Assembly (NCBI RefSeq): GCF_001412215.1
Contig: NZ_LLWP01000001.1
Span: forward strand, 186,001-250,000
Direction: 5' to 3'
Source: Pedobacter sp. Hv1
GTDB lineage: Bacteria > Bacteroidota > Bacteroidia > Sphingobacteriales > Sphingobacteriaceae
Length of the DNA stretch: 64,000 nucleotides
Below are positions 52,638 to 61,256 of the stretch, one piece after another. Within the stretch, counting starts at the first letter, position 1; each line of letters starts with the position of its first letter. Below the pieces are notes generated by a model. The model was not told the origin of the DNA. It saw only the letters and a program-made list of their open reading frames with translations, and searched no databases. The position numbers and the translations under genes are program-made.

Positions 52638-53312
52638 TTATCTATTTTTATTGAAGTTAGTAATTAAAGTATAGACTGCAACATCAAAGCTTTTGTTACT
52701 GCTAAATTTAATTAGTTCTTGTTGTGTAGCCTCGCTGGTATTTGGCTGCAGGAAGAAACTCATGAAAGGCACAAAAAGATCTTCCATCTCTTCACTCAAA
52801 TCTAATAGATTGGCATTGTTACAGATATCTTCTACACTACTTTCTGCTAATTGTTGATTACTAATCAGATCTTCGTAAATATGGAATTCGTCTTGAAACT
52901 CATCTTCCTCAACCAATAAAAACTCTTTTAAGAAATCTTCTAGACCCGGTTTGATTTCTTCGTCATGGCATTCGTTGATATACAGCAACAGATTCAACAA
53001 TTCTGTTCCCCGTTCAATGGTTTCTTCTTCAATGTTTTCCCATTCTCTTGACTCTAGGTAATCTTCTTCCAGTTTATTCACATCGCTGGTAAAGAAATTG
53101 ATCATCAATAAATCGAAATATACCTCCCTCAATTCTTCAAATTTAGGGTGTTCATCAAAAACCTCATCAAACTCGGCTACCTTCTCTAAAAAGTTCATGT
53201 CTTTTCCAAAAACTTCCACTAATCTTTGCTCAATGGCTATCGAGTCTATTTCATTTGCAGCAGCAAATTGATCTAACGATGCAATTAATGCCTGTTCTAC
53301 ACTACTATTCAT
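52638..53312 (-). CDS. Acidic helical hypothetical protein
   Basis: The 224-residue protein is all-helical, very acidic (long runs of E and D, EDEFQDEFHIYEDL) and has no signal peptide or membrane segment. I do not recognise a family. Its ATG overlaps the end of the dihydroorotase-like gene by 8 nt, and the DUF4199 gene starts 17 nt after its stop, so it belongs to the same transcript. It may be a small partner protein or a regulator of the upstream dihydroorotase-like protein. Confidence 0.7.
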   Translation of the reverse strand: MNSSVEQALIASLDQFAAANEIDSIAIEQRLVEVFGKDMNFLEKVAEFDEVFDEHPKFEELREVYFDLLMINFFTSDVNKLEEDYLESREWENIEEETIERGTELLNLLLYINECHDEEIKPGLEDFLKEFLLVEEDEFQDEFHIYEDLISNQQLAESSVEDICNNANLLDLSEEMEDLFVPFMSFFLQPNTSEATQQELIKFSSNKSFDVAVYTLITNFNKNR

Positions 53313-54567
53313 AAGTTTGATATTGTTTATTGTTATATACCAATTGCACTTTGCCTTTTAAGGTTTTACCCAATAAAGGCGAGTTACTTGATTTAGATAA
53401 ATTAGTTGATGCATTATAGGCCCATTCCTGACCTGGATGATAAATTGTAAAATTTGCAGTTGCGCCATTTTCAATAACAGGAACAGGCAACTGAAGTAAC
53501 TTTCTAGGATTAATGGCCAATTTCTCAGCAATTAAGCTTGCATCTAAACCAGCTTGCAGCAATAAAGGCAAAACGGTTTGTAGCGCAATAATGCCATAAG
53601 CCGCAATTTCAAACTCCACATCTTTAAATTCAATTTCATGTGGACGGTGTTGTGATGAAATTGCATCAATTGTACCATCTTTTAAGCCAGCAATTAAAGC
53701 TTTGTTATCAGCCTTGCTTCTTAATGGTGGTTTAACTTTGTAATTGCTATCAAAATCATTTAACAGTTCTTCGGTAAAGATCAGTTGGTGTGCAGCAACA
53801 TCGCAAGTTACTTTTACCCCATCTTTTTTTGCTTTTTTTATCAGCGCAACCGACCCTGCGGTAGAGATGTTACTGATATGGATTGGTGCATTGTGGTAAG
53901 TTGCCAAAAATATATCTCTAGAAATCTGCATTTCTTCTGCTAAAGCAGGAATTCCCTTCATGCCTAACAAAACATTGTTTTTGCTTTCGTTTACCTGTGC
54001 CTTACCTGCAATGGCTTTATTTTCTGGGTATACCATTAAGAGTGCACCAAAACCTAGGCCATATTGTAAGGCACGGCTCATGAACCCATCGTCGCTAATG
54101 GCTTTACTGCCATCAGAAAAAGCAACCGCTCCAGCATTTTTCATATCGAACAGCTCTGCCATTTCTTTTCCTTCTAAATCGTGGCTAATGGCGCCTATCG
54201 GATACACATCAACCAAATTGCCCTTTGCTCGGTTCAGGATATATTCAACTTCGCCTTTAGATTGCACTACGGGTTTGGTATTGGGTAATACGGCCAATCC
54301 GGTAAAGCCACCAGCCCTAGCAGCAGCAGTTCCCGTTTGGATATCTTCTTTGGTTTCCAGACCAGGATCACCAATCGTACAATTTAGATCGAAAAACCCA
54401 GGAGAAAGTACAGCACCTTTACCTTCAAAAACAGTTTCGCCTTTTTGTGGGCTCAATTGATCTGAAATGGCTGTAATTTTTCCTTGTTCAACACGAAGGT
54501 CGCATGTTTTTTGATTAAACTCGCTGTTAGGATCAGCAATGGTAATTCCCTTAACTAAGAGGTTCAT
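53305..54567 (-). CDS. Dihydroorotase-like protein without metal ligands
   Basis: The 420-residue protein is a class I dihydroorotase homologue over its full length (SPGFFDLNC..., LPNTKP, AFSDGSKAISDDG, the C-terminal PRKLL..). The usual metal site HxH is replaced: DLHVH reads D60-L-N-C-T64, the later His is Asn (HISNIS), and ATDHAPH reads SSQHRPH (Asp to Gln). So it can hardly hydrolyse dihydroorotate and is probably a non-catalytic PyrC-type partner, as known for ATCase in Pseudomonas. It sits in an envelope block between BatA and an acidic hypothetical. Confidence 0.85.
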   Translation of the reverse strand: MNLLVKGITIADPNSEFNQKTCDLRVEQGKITAISDQLSPQKGETVFEGKGAVLSPGFFDLNCTIGDPGLETKEDIQTGTAAARAGGFTGLAVLPNTKPVVQSKGEVEYILNRAKGNLVDVYPIGAISHDLEGKEMAELFDMKNAGAVAFSDGSKAISDDGFMSRALQYGLGFGALLMVYPENKAIAGKAQVNESKNNVLLGMKGIPALAEEMQISRDIFLATYHNAPIHISNISTAGSVALIKKAKKDGVKVTCDVAAHQLIFTEELLNDFDSNYKVKPPLRSKADNKALIAGLKDGTIDAISSQHRPHEIEFKDVEFEIAAYGIIALQTVLPLLLQAGLDASLIAEKLAINPRKLLQLPVPVIENGATANFTIYHPGQEWAYNASTNLSKSSNSPLLGKTLKGKVQLVYNNKQYQTYE

Positions 54568-54573
54568 GAATTT

Positions 54574-56607
54574 TTATGTTTTTTGGATATGATAAAATCG
54601 GACCAATACTATTTCAATCGCTATAAAAACTAGGCTCAAAATTAGGCAAAGTTTCCATAACTCGGTTCCATTATTTTTGGCAGAAACGGCAGCAGCAATA
54701 CTATCAGACTTAGGGTCTAAAAATGCAATCTCCTGTTTACCAAATAGTTTTTGTAAATCTGTTTGTGCCGTATAATGCATATCAGATTCTGTTCTATTGT
54801 CGTTAAAGGCCACTACAGCCAATGTGGTATCTGCTCGCTTCACCTCGTAAAAACCAGCTCTTTTAACCTGATCGGCAACGTACAATAAGGTTTTGCCATT
54901 GGTTTGTCGCAATTCTGGGATTACTTCAAACTGATCAGCCACTAATTTTAAAGATTGGTTGGCTCCAAGATTGATCTTTTGGCTCTCCAACACATTATCT
55001 TTCATTGCGGTATAATAAATAGGTTGCTCTTTGGCACTTGCAAAGGCAATTTTATACATTAAGGGTACAAAAACTGGATGTTTTGCAAAGTTACTGTCTT
55101 CGTTCTCTAAATCTGTTGCAGCCAAATAAAGCTGTCCGTTGCCCAATAGGTAACGGGCAAAGAATAATTTGTTGGCTGGCAATTGTAACAAGTCTTCCTT
55201 ATTGCTGCTGTTACTTTCGGCAAAACCAAAATACCTGTTTACTTGAGGCAGGTCTAAATTTTGAGGTAGGGTTTCAAATACATCCTTAAACAAGGGATGT
55301 TTCAACTCTATGGCACTTACCTTAGCGGGCACTTTATTTAAAACACTTACTGCCGGGAGATTTAAAGCCGCTAAAAATTCTGAATAAGCTTTGATATCAG
55401 CATCCAAGTCTGGAAAAATAACAACAGCACCGCCATTACTCACATAAGCCTTCAGCTCTTGTGCCAAACCGCTTGATGGATTAGCCAAACCATTTAAAAC
55501 AATTAAGCTATAAGCCGAAAGTGCCGAATAGTTGATGTTCGCCTCTGGCATTTCCGTCAGTTTAAAATAGGGATCTGCACCAAATAGCGCTCTGATGTAT
55601 TTGCCTTCTTGTTTGCCATTAATGCTGAGCACTTTTTGTTCGGCATTTACTTTAAAACTAAAATTAAGCTGATCATCAAAAGTTAAAGGAAAATCTTTAA
55701 TGCTGATGGTTCCCTTTTGCCAACCTAAGGTTAAGCCACTATATGAAAGCGTATCGATGGTCGTTTTACCTGCAGAAACATTTAAACTGCTAATTGCCTT
55801 TTGTTGTGCATTGATATTGAGTTTTACAGCAATATTTTTTGCATCTTCATCTCCATAATTGCGCAGCTGTACCACCAATTTCTCTGTAGCATTGGCCTGA
55901 TGCACTGGCGACAATAACCATACACTGTCTACCGCTACATTTGGCAGCTCATTTGCATTTAGTTTCACTAAAGATACATTGGTATTCCCATCTGTTTTAA
56001 TCGGCTGATTACCTGCAAAACCATTTTGAAAATCTGAGATCACATAGATAAAACGATTGCTAGCTCCGGTAAAAACACTTTGCTGCCTATTGATTACCTG
56101 TTGCAATTGGCGACTGGCAGAAGAAATCTTAATTTCGTCTACAGCTTGCAACAATTCGTCTCCATTTAACAAACGCTGGTGTTTGCCTTCAAAATCATTG
56201 GTCAATAACTGAAACCGATCATTGATTTGAAAAGCTTTTACAATTTCTTTCGCTTTGCGTTTAGCTTCATCGAGTAAACTTCCTTCTTTATTTACAGCTT
56301 CCATGCTGTAAGAATTGTCTATATAAATACTAATGGTACTACCCTTGCTTTGATCTATCTTACTGCCCGAGGGTAAAAACGGACGGGCAAAAGCCAACAC
56401 CAAAAACACAATGGCCAATATTCTACAAAAAAGGATCAATAAATTTTTAAGTTTTTCTCTTGAAGAATTTTGCTCTTTAACCTCTTTTAAGAAGGCTACA
56501 TTGCTGAAATAGACTTTTTTAAATTTCCGGAAATTGAATAAATGGATGATGACCGGGATAGCGACCGTTAAAAGTGCGAAAAGAAAGCCCGGATAAAGGA
56601 AATTCAT
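54574..56607 (-). CDS. BatA/vWA-domain membrane protein
   Basis: The 677-residue protein starts with the BatA N-terminal helix pair (NFLYPGFLFALLTVAIPVIIHLFNFRKFKKVYFSNVAFL pattern), a second helix at about 55-75, then a vWA domain whose MIDAS loop DNSYSME starts near residue 96 (DxSxS kept). A large C-terminal periplasmic part and a final TM (about 648-670) follow. These proteins belong to the Bat (Bacteroides aerotolerance) group linked to envelope integrity. Only this one gene of the group is present. It is 7 nt upstream of the dihydroorotase-like gene. Confidence 0.88.
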   Translation of the reverse strand: MNFLYPGFLFALLTVAIPVIIHLFNFRKFKKVYFSNVAFLKEVKEQNSSREKLKNLLILFCRILAIVFLVLAFARPFLPSGSKIDQSKGSTISIYIDNSYSMEAVNKEGSLLDEAKRKAKEIVKAFQINDRFQLLTNDFEGKHQRLLNGDELLQAVDEIKISSASRQLQQVINRQQSVFTGASNRFIYVISDFQNGFAGNQPIKTDGNTNVSLVKLNANELPNVAVDSVWLLSPVHQANATEKLVVQLRNYGDEDAKNIAVKLNINAQQKAISSLNVSAGKTTIDTLSYSGLTLGWQKGTISIKDFPLTFDDQLNFSFKVNAEQKVLSINGKQEGKYIRALFGADPYFKLTEMPEANINYSALSAYSLIVLNGLANPSSGLAQELKAYVSNGGAVVIFPDLDADIKAYSEFLAALNLPAVSVLNKVPAKVSAIELKHPLFKDVFETLPQNLDLPQVNRYFGFAESNSSNKEDLLQLPANKLFFARYLLGNGQLYLAATDLENEDSNFAKHPVFVPLMYKIAFASAKEQPIYYTAMKDNVLESQKINLGANQSLKLVADQFEVIPELRQTNGKTLLYVADQVKRAGFYEVKRADTTLAVVAFNDNRTESDMHYTAQTDLQKLFGKQEIAFLDPKSDSIAAAVSAKNNGTELWKLCLILSLVFIAIEIVLVRFYHIQKT

Positions 56608-56690
56608 TAAAAACCAAAGATAGAAAAATTATGGAAAATAGCGAATTGGTAAATGAAAACTTACTTAATACCTGTTTTTATTAAACCCAC

Positions 56691-56895
56691 CAAGTGATGG
56701 TGTCCTCGCCATCAATAATTGACAAGGTCATTTCAAAGCTATCACAAAGCCCTTTAAAACCAGCCTACTGATAGTGTCCTCGCCATCACCAATTGACAAG
56801 ACCACTTCAAGGCTGTGACAAAGTCTTTTAAAATCTGCTGAGTGATGGCGTCCTCGCCATCACCAATTGGCAAGGCCATTTCAAAACCATTTTAA
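56691..56895. repeat. Three tandem 74-nt hairpin repeats
   Basis: Units start at 56691, 56765 and 56839, exactly 74 nt apart; the third fades after about 57 nt. Each contains the core GTCCTCGCCATCA with upstream GTGATGG-like sequence, so it folds into a hairpin. In unit 3 the arms are perfect (9 bp, GTGATGGCG and CGCCATCAC around TCCT, 56842-56863); units 1 and 2 have one or two mismatches. They fill the 455-nt divergent gap between the BatA gene and the Lrp gene. No ORF is seen there. Confidence 0.85.
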
Positions 56896-57062
56896 ATCGT
56901 AATTCATTTGACATGAACACAATACAACATTTAAAAACCCTTTAAAACAACCGAACAATTTTCTGACCATCCAAATATTATCGAACAAAAGTCATTTTTT
57001 AATAAAAAAATATGAATATAATTCTTTTAATACATAGATTTATAGAATTAAAACCAAAAAAC

Positions 57063-57533
57063 ATGACTTTAGACAAAATTGATCTGGCCATTTTAAGGTT
57101 GATGCAAGAAAATGCTCGAATATCTAATATCCAAATGGCCAAAGAATTAGAAATGGCTCCATCGGCGGTATTGGAACGTGTAAAAAAATTGGAGCAGAAA
57201 AATGTGATTATGCAATATACAGCAAGAATAGATCCTGATGCTGTTGATTTAAAGCTGCTTGCATTTATTTCTATGCGCACCTCAAATACAGTGGGTTGCA
57301 CCACTACAGCAGACGAACTGGCACAGATTAAAGAAGTACAAGAGGTACACATCGTTGCAGGCGAAGATTGTTACCTGGTAAAGGTAAGAACAACCGATTC
57401 TGCCTCATTAATGGCCTTGATGCGAGATTCTTTTAGCAAAATATCAAATATCCTTTCTGTTCGAACCACCATTGTACTCGAAACTGTTAAAGAACAACAA
57501 CAATTAATCATTCCCGAAAACCCTACTAAATAA
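57063..57533 (+). CDS. Lrp/AsnC-family transcription regulator
   Basis: The ATG at 57063 gives 156 residues (the upstream ATG at 57012 adds a hydrophobic, non-typical tail). The N-terminal HTH is LDKIDLAILRLMQENARISNIQMAKELEMAPSAVLERVKKLE-like (about 3-44), and the C-terminal RAM domain spans about 68-145. Such regulators sense amino acids. The EamA exporter gene starts 8 nt after its stop, so it likely controls an amino-acid or metabolite exporter, as in Lrp-linked exporter genes. Highly likely one operon. Confidence 0.93.
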   Translation: MTLDKIDLAILRLMQENARISNIQMAKELEMAPSAVLERVKKLEQKNVIMQYTARIDPDAVDLKLLAFISMRTSNTVGCTTTADELAQIKEVQEVHIVAGEDCYLVKVRTTDSASLMALMRDSFSKISNILSVRTTIVLETVKEQQQLIIPENPTK

Positions 57534-57541
57534 ACCCTATT

Positions 57542-58492
57542 ATGGCAAACGTAAAAAAATCAGCCCCCTTAATTATTGTATATCTAGCCTTTGCCATTGT
57601 TTATATTGTGTGGGGGTCTACCTACTTTTTTATCCAAAAAGCACTAGCCGGCTTTCCGCCATTTATATTAGGCTCTTTTAGGTTTATTGTAGCTGGCCTA
57701 TTGCTCATCACTTGGTGCAAGTTTACCGGAAAAGAAATATTCGATAGCAAAACTATTAAACATGCCACCGTAAGTGGAATATTGATGTTAGGCATTGGCA
57801 CTGGAATCGTCATTTGGGTAGAACAATTTATTCCAAGTGGACTTGTGGCCATTATGGTCGCTTCTGCAGCCATTTGGTTTGTAGTATTGGACAAACCTAA
57901 ATGGAAAGAAAACCTGAGCAGTACTTCTACGGTTACCGGTTTGATTGTGGGCTTTATTGGTGTAATTTTATTATTTGGCGAGCAATTGATCCATATTCTT
58001 AACACCAGCCAAAGCACCACACAAATTATAGGTATCATCCTATTAATTTTAGGTCCTATTGCATGGGCTGCTGGTTCTCTTTATTCAAAATATACGTCAG
58101 ACCCAAATAGTTCTGTATCGGTAAATACGGCATGGCAAATGATTGCCGCAGGAATCGCTTTCATTCCTGGTAGTATTTTCAGTTCAGAGTTTAAACATTT
58201 CAACTGGCAAAACATCCCATTGGATGCTTGGCTCTCGATTATCTATTTGATCATTTTTGGTTCAATCGCCGCATTTAGCGCATATGTTTGGTTGTTAAAG
58301 GTTCGTCCGGCTACACAGGTAAGCACCTATGCTTATGTAAACCCTGTAGTAGCAGTTTTATTGAGTCTGTGTTTTACCAGCGAAAGAATAACCTTGATCC
58401 AGGTAGCTGGCCTTGTTGTTATTTTAGGCAGCGTACTCTTGATCAACTTGGCCAAGTATAGACAAAGTAAAACAGTAGCATTGCCGACATAA
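57542..58492 (+). CDS. EamA/DMT family transporter
   Basis: The 316-residue protein has ten membrane helices in two EamA halves (about 13-145 and 160-300), with the family start VYIVWGSTYFFIQKALAGFPPF and a half-two AYVNPVVAVLL. Drug/metabolite exporters of this family often release amino acids or related metabolites. The Lrp regulator directly upstream (8 nt) suggests an amino-acid signal. It ends 1 nt before the convergent TlpA-like gene. Substrate not established. Confidence 0.9.
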   Translation: MANVKKSAPLIIVYLAFAIVYIVWGSTYFFIQKALAGFPPFILGSFRFIVAGLLLITWCKFTGKEIFDSKTIKHATVSGILMLGIGTGIVIWVEQFIPSGLVAIMVASAAIWFVVLDKPKWKENLSSTSTVTGLIVGFIGVILLFGEQLIHILNTSQSTTQIIGIILLILGPIAWAAGSLYSKYTSDPNSSVSVNTAWQMIAAGIAFIPGSIFSSEFKHFNWQNIPLDAWLSIIYLIIFGSIAAFSAYVWLLKVRPATQVSTYAYVNPVVAVLLSLCFTSERITLIQVAGLVVILGSVLLINLAKYRQSKTVALPT

Positions 58493-58493
58493 G

Positions 58494-59342
58494 TTACTTC
58501 GCTTTTTCTAGCGCTTTACTTAAAGCTTTGGCAATTTGAACACCATCTGGCAATACATCAACTACTATACCTTCTTTATTGATTAAAAAATGGGTGGGGT
58601 AAGCTGCTACATTCAGCTGATCACTCATATACTTACCTTGGTTAGGAACTGTAGCATAATCAAACGCTACTTTGGTTAAAAACTGCTGCAGTTCCTTTTT
58701 CGAATCTGAGGCCAAACTAATAAAAAGAATATCAGCTCGGTCTTGATATTTTTTAACCATTGCATTTAAATCGGGCATTTCTTTTACACAGGCTACACAG
58801 CCAATAAACCAACATTTTAATAATACGATTTTTCCCTTGGTATTTGCTGGTGTATAAATCTTTCCATTTACATCGGTAAAACTAAAGTTCGGAACTGGTT
58901 TTCCCCGCAGCTGATGAAACTTCAATTCTTCCTTCGAAAACTGTTCCATATAAGCACCAATAAACGAATCTGCTTTTGGGTTGATTTTTTCTAATCTATA
59001 AATATGCTCATCGGCTTTGGCATTAATTACCAAAGGAAAATAACGGCCAGAACTCATTTGAGTTAAGAAACTTTGCTTACTGATCAGCTCTCCTTTGGCA
59101 TTCAAAGGGGTAAAATCTTGAAATAGCTCAACATTTTGGGTATAATAAGCCCAAAAACTATTAAAATTTTTCAAAATTGATTCTACTGGCTGCAAAGGTA
59201 GCCCCAGCTTTGTATCAGCTGGTTTTAAGCTTTCTACAGGAGTTGGATTTGATTTTTTTTCTTCAAGAGCTACTTTAGGGTTTTGAGTACAAGAAAAAAA
59301 CAGACTTGTGCATAACAAGCCGCAGTAAAACATATTTTTCAT
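58494..59342 (-). CDS. TlpA-like thioredoxin-domain lipoprotein
   Basis: The ATG at 59342 gives 282 residues with a lipobox LFFSC (about 14-18); the longer frame is less likely. A helical N-terminal region (about 35-150) precedes a thioredoxin-like domain with the redox pair CVAC in WFIGCVACVKEMPDL (about 176-190), and a cis-Pro-like AYPTHFLIN. It acts as a thiol oxidoreductase in the periplasm, like TlpA/ResA. Alone in its transcript, convergent with the EamA gene. Partner not obvious. Confidence 0.88.
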   Translation of the reverse strand: MKNMFYCGLLCTSLFFSCTQNPKVALEEKKSNPTPVESLKPADTKLGLPLQPVESILKNFNSFWAYYTQNVELFQDFTPLNAKGELISKQSFLTQMSSGRYFPLVINAKADEHIYRLEKINPKADSFIGAYMEQFSKEELKFHQLRGKPVPNFSFTDVNGKIYTPANTKGKIVLLKCWFIGCVACVKEMPDLNAMVKKYQDRADILFISLASDSKKELQQFLTKVAFDYATVPNQGKYMSDQLNVAAYPTHFLINKEGIVVDVLPDGVQIAKALSKALEKAK

Positions 59343-59409
59343 ACCGTTTAGTTTAAAGTTCAATACAAGATAAGTATTATTAACTAAAAACTTAGTAGAA
59401 AAATTTATT

Positions 59410-60987
59410 TTACCTATATTTTTTTAACGCCTCCCATAAAGTCTCGTCATAATCGTACACATCGGGTCTGAATTGCACTTTATCGTGCTCAACCCAAGCG
59501 GTATAATAACCTATTACCACCGCAATATTCTTTCTGGTGGCAAACCAAGCAGGCTTTAATTCGAAGGTTTTTGTGGTATCTGTTCTTTTGGCTAATTTCT
59601 TTTTATACAATGGCATCCTGGTGGTATCAACCGGAGGCAGATTAACTTCCATACGCAAATCATCGTATTGATTTTTACTTTTTACCATTAATTGCGCAAA
59701 CTCCAATGGTTTTTCAATGCGCACACAACCATGACTAATTGCTCTATTGGCCAATCTAAATCCATTTTTGTTATTGGTATCGTGCAGGTAGATACTTGAG
59801 CTGTTGTCGAAAATAAACTTAAACTTACCCAATGCATTCCCCTCGCCAGAACCTTGTTTAAATTGAAAGGGCAGCTTATCTCTCGAATATTTGTTCCATT
59901 GAATGGTATCGGGATCATTCACCAATTTGCCTTTATAATAGACCTTAATGTTACTGTTCGACAGATAATAAGGGTCTTTGATGGCTTGATAATAAATCTC
60001 ACTTTGTGCTATACTTACCGGAATGTTCCAGATGGGATTAACCTGTATGGCATTAAACACGCTAAACAATTGTGGTGTTTCGTGATTTTTAGGTTTATCA
60101 TCTAGGTTACCCGATTTAAGATACAGCTTCATCTTCTCTTTGTAAGTAGCCTCTCTTTTGCTGCCCACACAAACATTCATCCGTGTTAAAGTATCCTGTT
60201 TATCCAACCATGTTAAAGAAAAATCTGGAATATTAACCATCACCACCTCATCCGTTTTCATCGGTAATTGCCAACGTAAACGCTCCATGTTCAACTTGAT
60301 TAATCTGATGGCAGGGTCATGATCTGTTTTTAAGCTATCGCGATACTTCGCTAAAGCCTGTTTCAATGCCAAATAACTTTTTGAGGTTTGTTGGGCATCT
60401 TTTAAAACAGACAAAAGATTTTGATTATTTAAGACAGAATCCATTGCCAAACTATCTGGGCGCTTGTTGGTAATGTAATAACGGTTAAATATTTTACGTG
60501 GATTTACAGCTCCATATTTAATGGCATTGTGATATTTCAATAAAGCATCTGCTGTTTTGATTTCCAGATCGGCAATTACCGGATACACTTCTTCTATTGT
60601 TTTGAAACGATTGGCATTCAATGTTTTCAAAAGAGCAGTCAATTCATTTACCCCAAACGCTTCTGGATTAAATCCATCAGCTTTACTAGCTTCTAGATAG
60701 CTTTTTAGACTATCCAATTTGCCATTGGGAAAAAACCGTGTAATTAATATGGGATTATTTTGGTGCGAATCGTAAAAGGCAGCAATTACCTTAGGATTGG
60801 ACAATTTATTGCTCACTTCGTCCATTTTTTTGTTAAAAATGAGATCATAAGCAACCGTGTCAAATTTTTTGTAAAGTTTATTATCGAAATGTTTGGCCAA
60901 TACAGTCGCTACTTCAGGTTCTGTATTAAACCAGCCGCACGAACTTAAAAACAAACATAAAACGAAAAAGAGTAGCGTTTTCTTCAA
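59410..60987 (-). CDS. L,D-transpeptidase lipoprotein (YcbB-like)
   Basis: The 525-residue protein starts at a TTG codon (60987), followed by a lipoprotein signal (LLFFVLCLFLSSCGWF, Cys about 17). A long N-terminal scaffold (about 40-300) precedes the YkuD domain, with catalytic Cys in ISHGCVRIEKP (about 420-430) and upstream His in YLHDTNNKNGF. It joins peptidoglycan stems by 3-3 links or attaches proteins. It is larger than single-domain YkuD enzymes and resembles E. coli YcbB. Transcribed alone next to the his leader. Confidence 0.9.
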   Translation of the reverse strand: MKKTLLFFVLCLFLSSCGWFNTEPEVATVLAKHFDNKLYKKFDTVAYDLIFNKKMDEVSNKLSNPKVIAAFYDSHQNNPILITRFFPNGKLDSLKSYLEASKADGFNPEAFGVNELTALLKTLNANRFKTIEEVYPVIADLEIKTADALLKYHNAIKYGAVNPRKIFNRYYITNKRPDSLAMDSVLNNQNLLSVLKDAQQTSKSYLALKQALAKYRDSLKTDHDPAIRLIKLNMERLRWQLPMKTDEVVMVNIPDFSLTWLDKQDTLTRMNVCVGSKREATYKEKMKLYLKSGNLDDKPKNHETPQLFSVFNAIQVNPIWNIPVSIAQSEIYYQAIKDPYYLSNSNIKVYYKGKLVNDPDTIQWNKYSRDKLPFQFKQGSGEGNALGKFKFIFDNSSSIYLHDTNNKNGFRLANRAISHGCVRIEKPLEFAQLMVKSKNQYDDLRMEVNLPPVDTTRMPLYKKKLAKRTDTTKTFELKPAWFATRKNIAVVIGYYTAWVEHDKVQFRPDVYDYDETLWEALKKYR

Positions 60988-61059
60988 TTTTTTTGAGATT
61001 TAGATGATAGTTTTTCTTAGTTAAATCACGTAACTACTTCAAATTAAATGCCATATTTT

Positions 61060-61089
61060 TTTGATTTCACATTTACAAAGCTATATTTG
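61060..61089 (+). promoter_or_regulatory. Promoter of the histidine operon
   Basis: TTTG at 61060-61063 and TATATTTG at 61082-61089 are separated by 18 nt, close to the known TTTG-N19-21-TANNTTTG Bacteroidota promoter. The start would lie about 61095, leaving a 160-nt leader before hisG that holds the leader peptide ORF at 61129. Confidence 0.7.
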
Positions 61090-61128
61090 CATCATCTTCT
61101 CGCCAAAATTACGGAAAGAAAGTAATAT

Positions 61129-61188
61129 ATGATCCAAGTTTTAAACCATCACGTACATTTACATCATCGCCATTGTGGCGATAGATAG
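61129..61188 (+). CDS. hisL: Histidine operon leader peptide
   Basis: A 19-codon ORF, MIQVLNHHVHLHHRHCGDR, has six His codons (HH, H, HH, H) within nine codons of its middle and ends in TAG at 61186. It lies 68 nt before hisG and just after a good promoter. Such a His-rich leader is the hallmark of transcription attenuation: ribosomes pause at His codons when charged tRNA-His is scarce, changing the RNA fold. The Bacteroidota case is inference; the sequence itself leaves little other explanation. Confidence 0.88.
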   Translation: MIQVLNHHVHLHHRHCGDR

Positions 61189-61217
61189 ATTAATGTTTTG
61201 TACGCAAAACGGTTTTT
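61152..61217 (+). promoter_or_regulatory. Candidate attenuator of the histidine operon
   Basis: Three pairings compete. ATCGCCA/TGGCGAT (61166-61182, loop TTG) is a 7-bp hairpin inside the leader ORF. GTTTTG/CAAAAC (61195-61210, loop TACG) is followed by GG and five T and resembles a weak terminator. CGTACA..ACAT (61152-61164) can pair with ATGT..TGTACG (61193-61204) and would exclude it. Which form is on at low His is unclear from sequence alone, because a simple reading of stalling gives termination. Confidence 0.55.
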
Positions 61218-61256
61218 GAAACAGGTTCAATATGCTTATTCCTAATTTTATATCAA

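Noticed and set aside
53960..54460. Open frame of 166 codons opposite the dihydroorotase-like gene
   Set aside because: Antisense to a coding region with recognisable motifs; low-complexity product without a plausible start context.
56691..56895. CRISPR array
   Set aside because: The whole 74-nt unit repeats with drift, there are no constant repeats with unique spacers, and no cas gene is near.
57622..58038. Open frame of 138 codons opposite the EamA transporter
   Set aside because: Antisense shadow of membrane helix codons.
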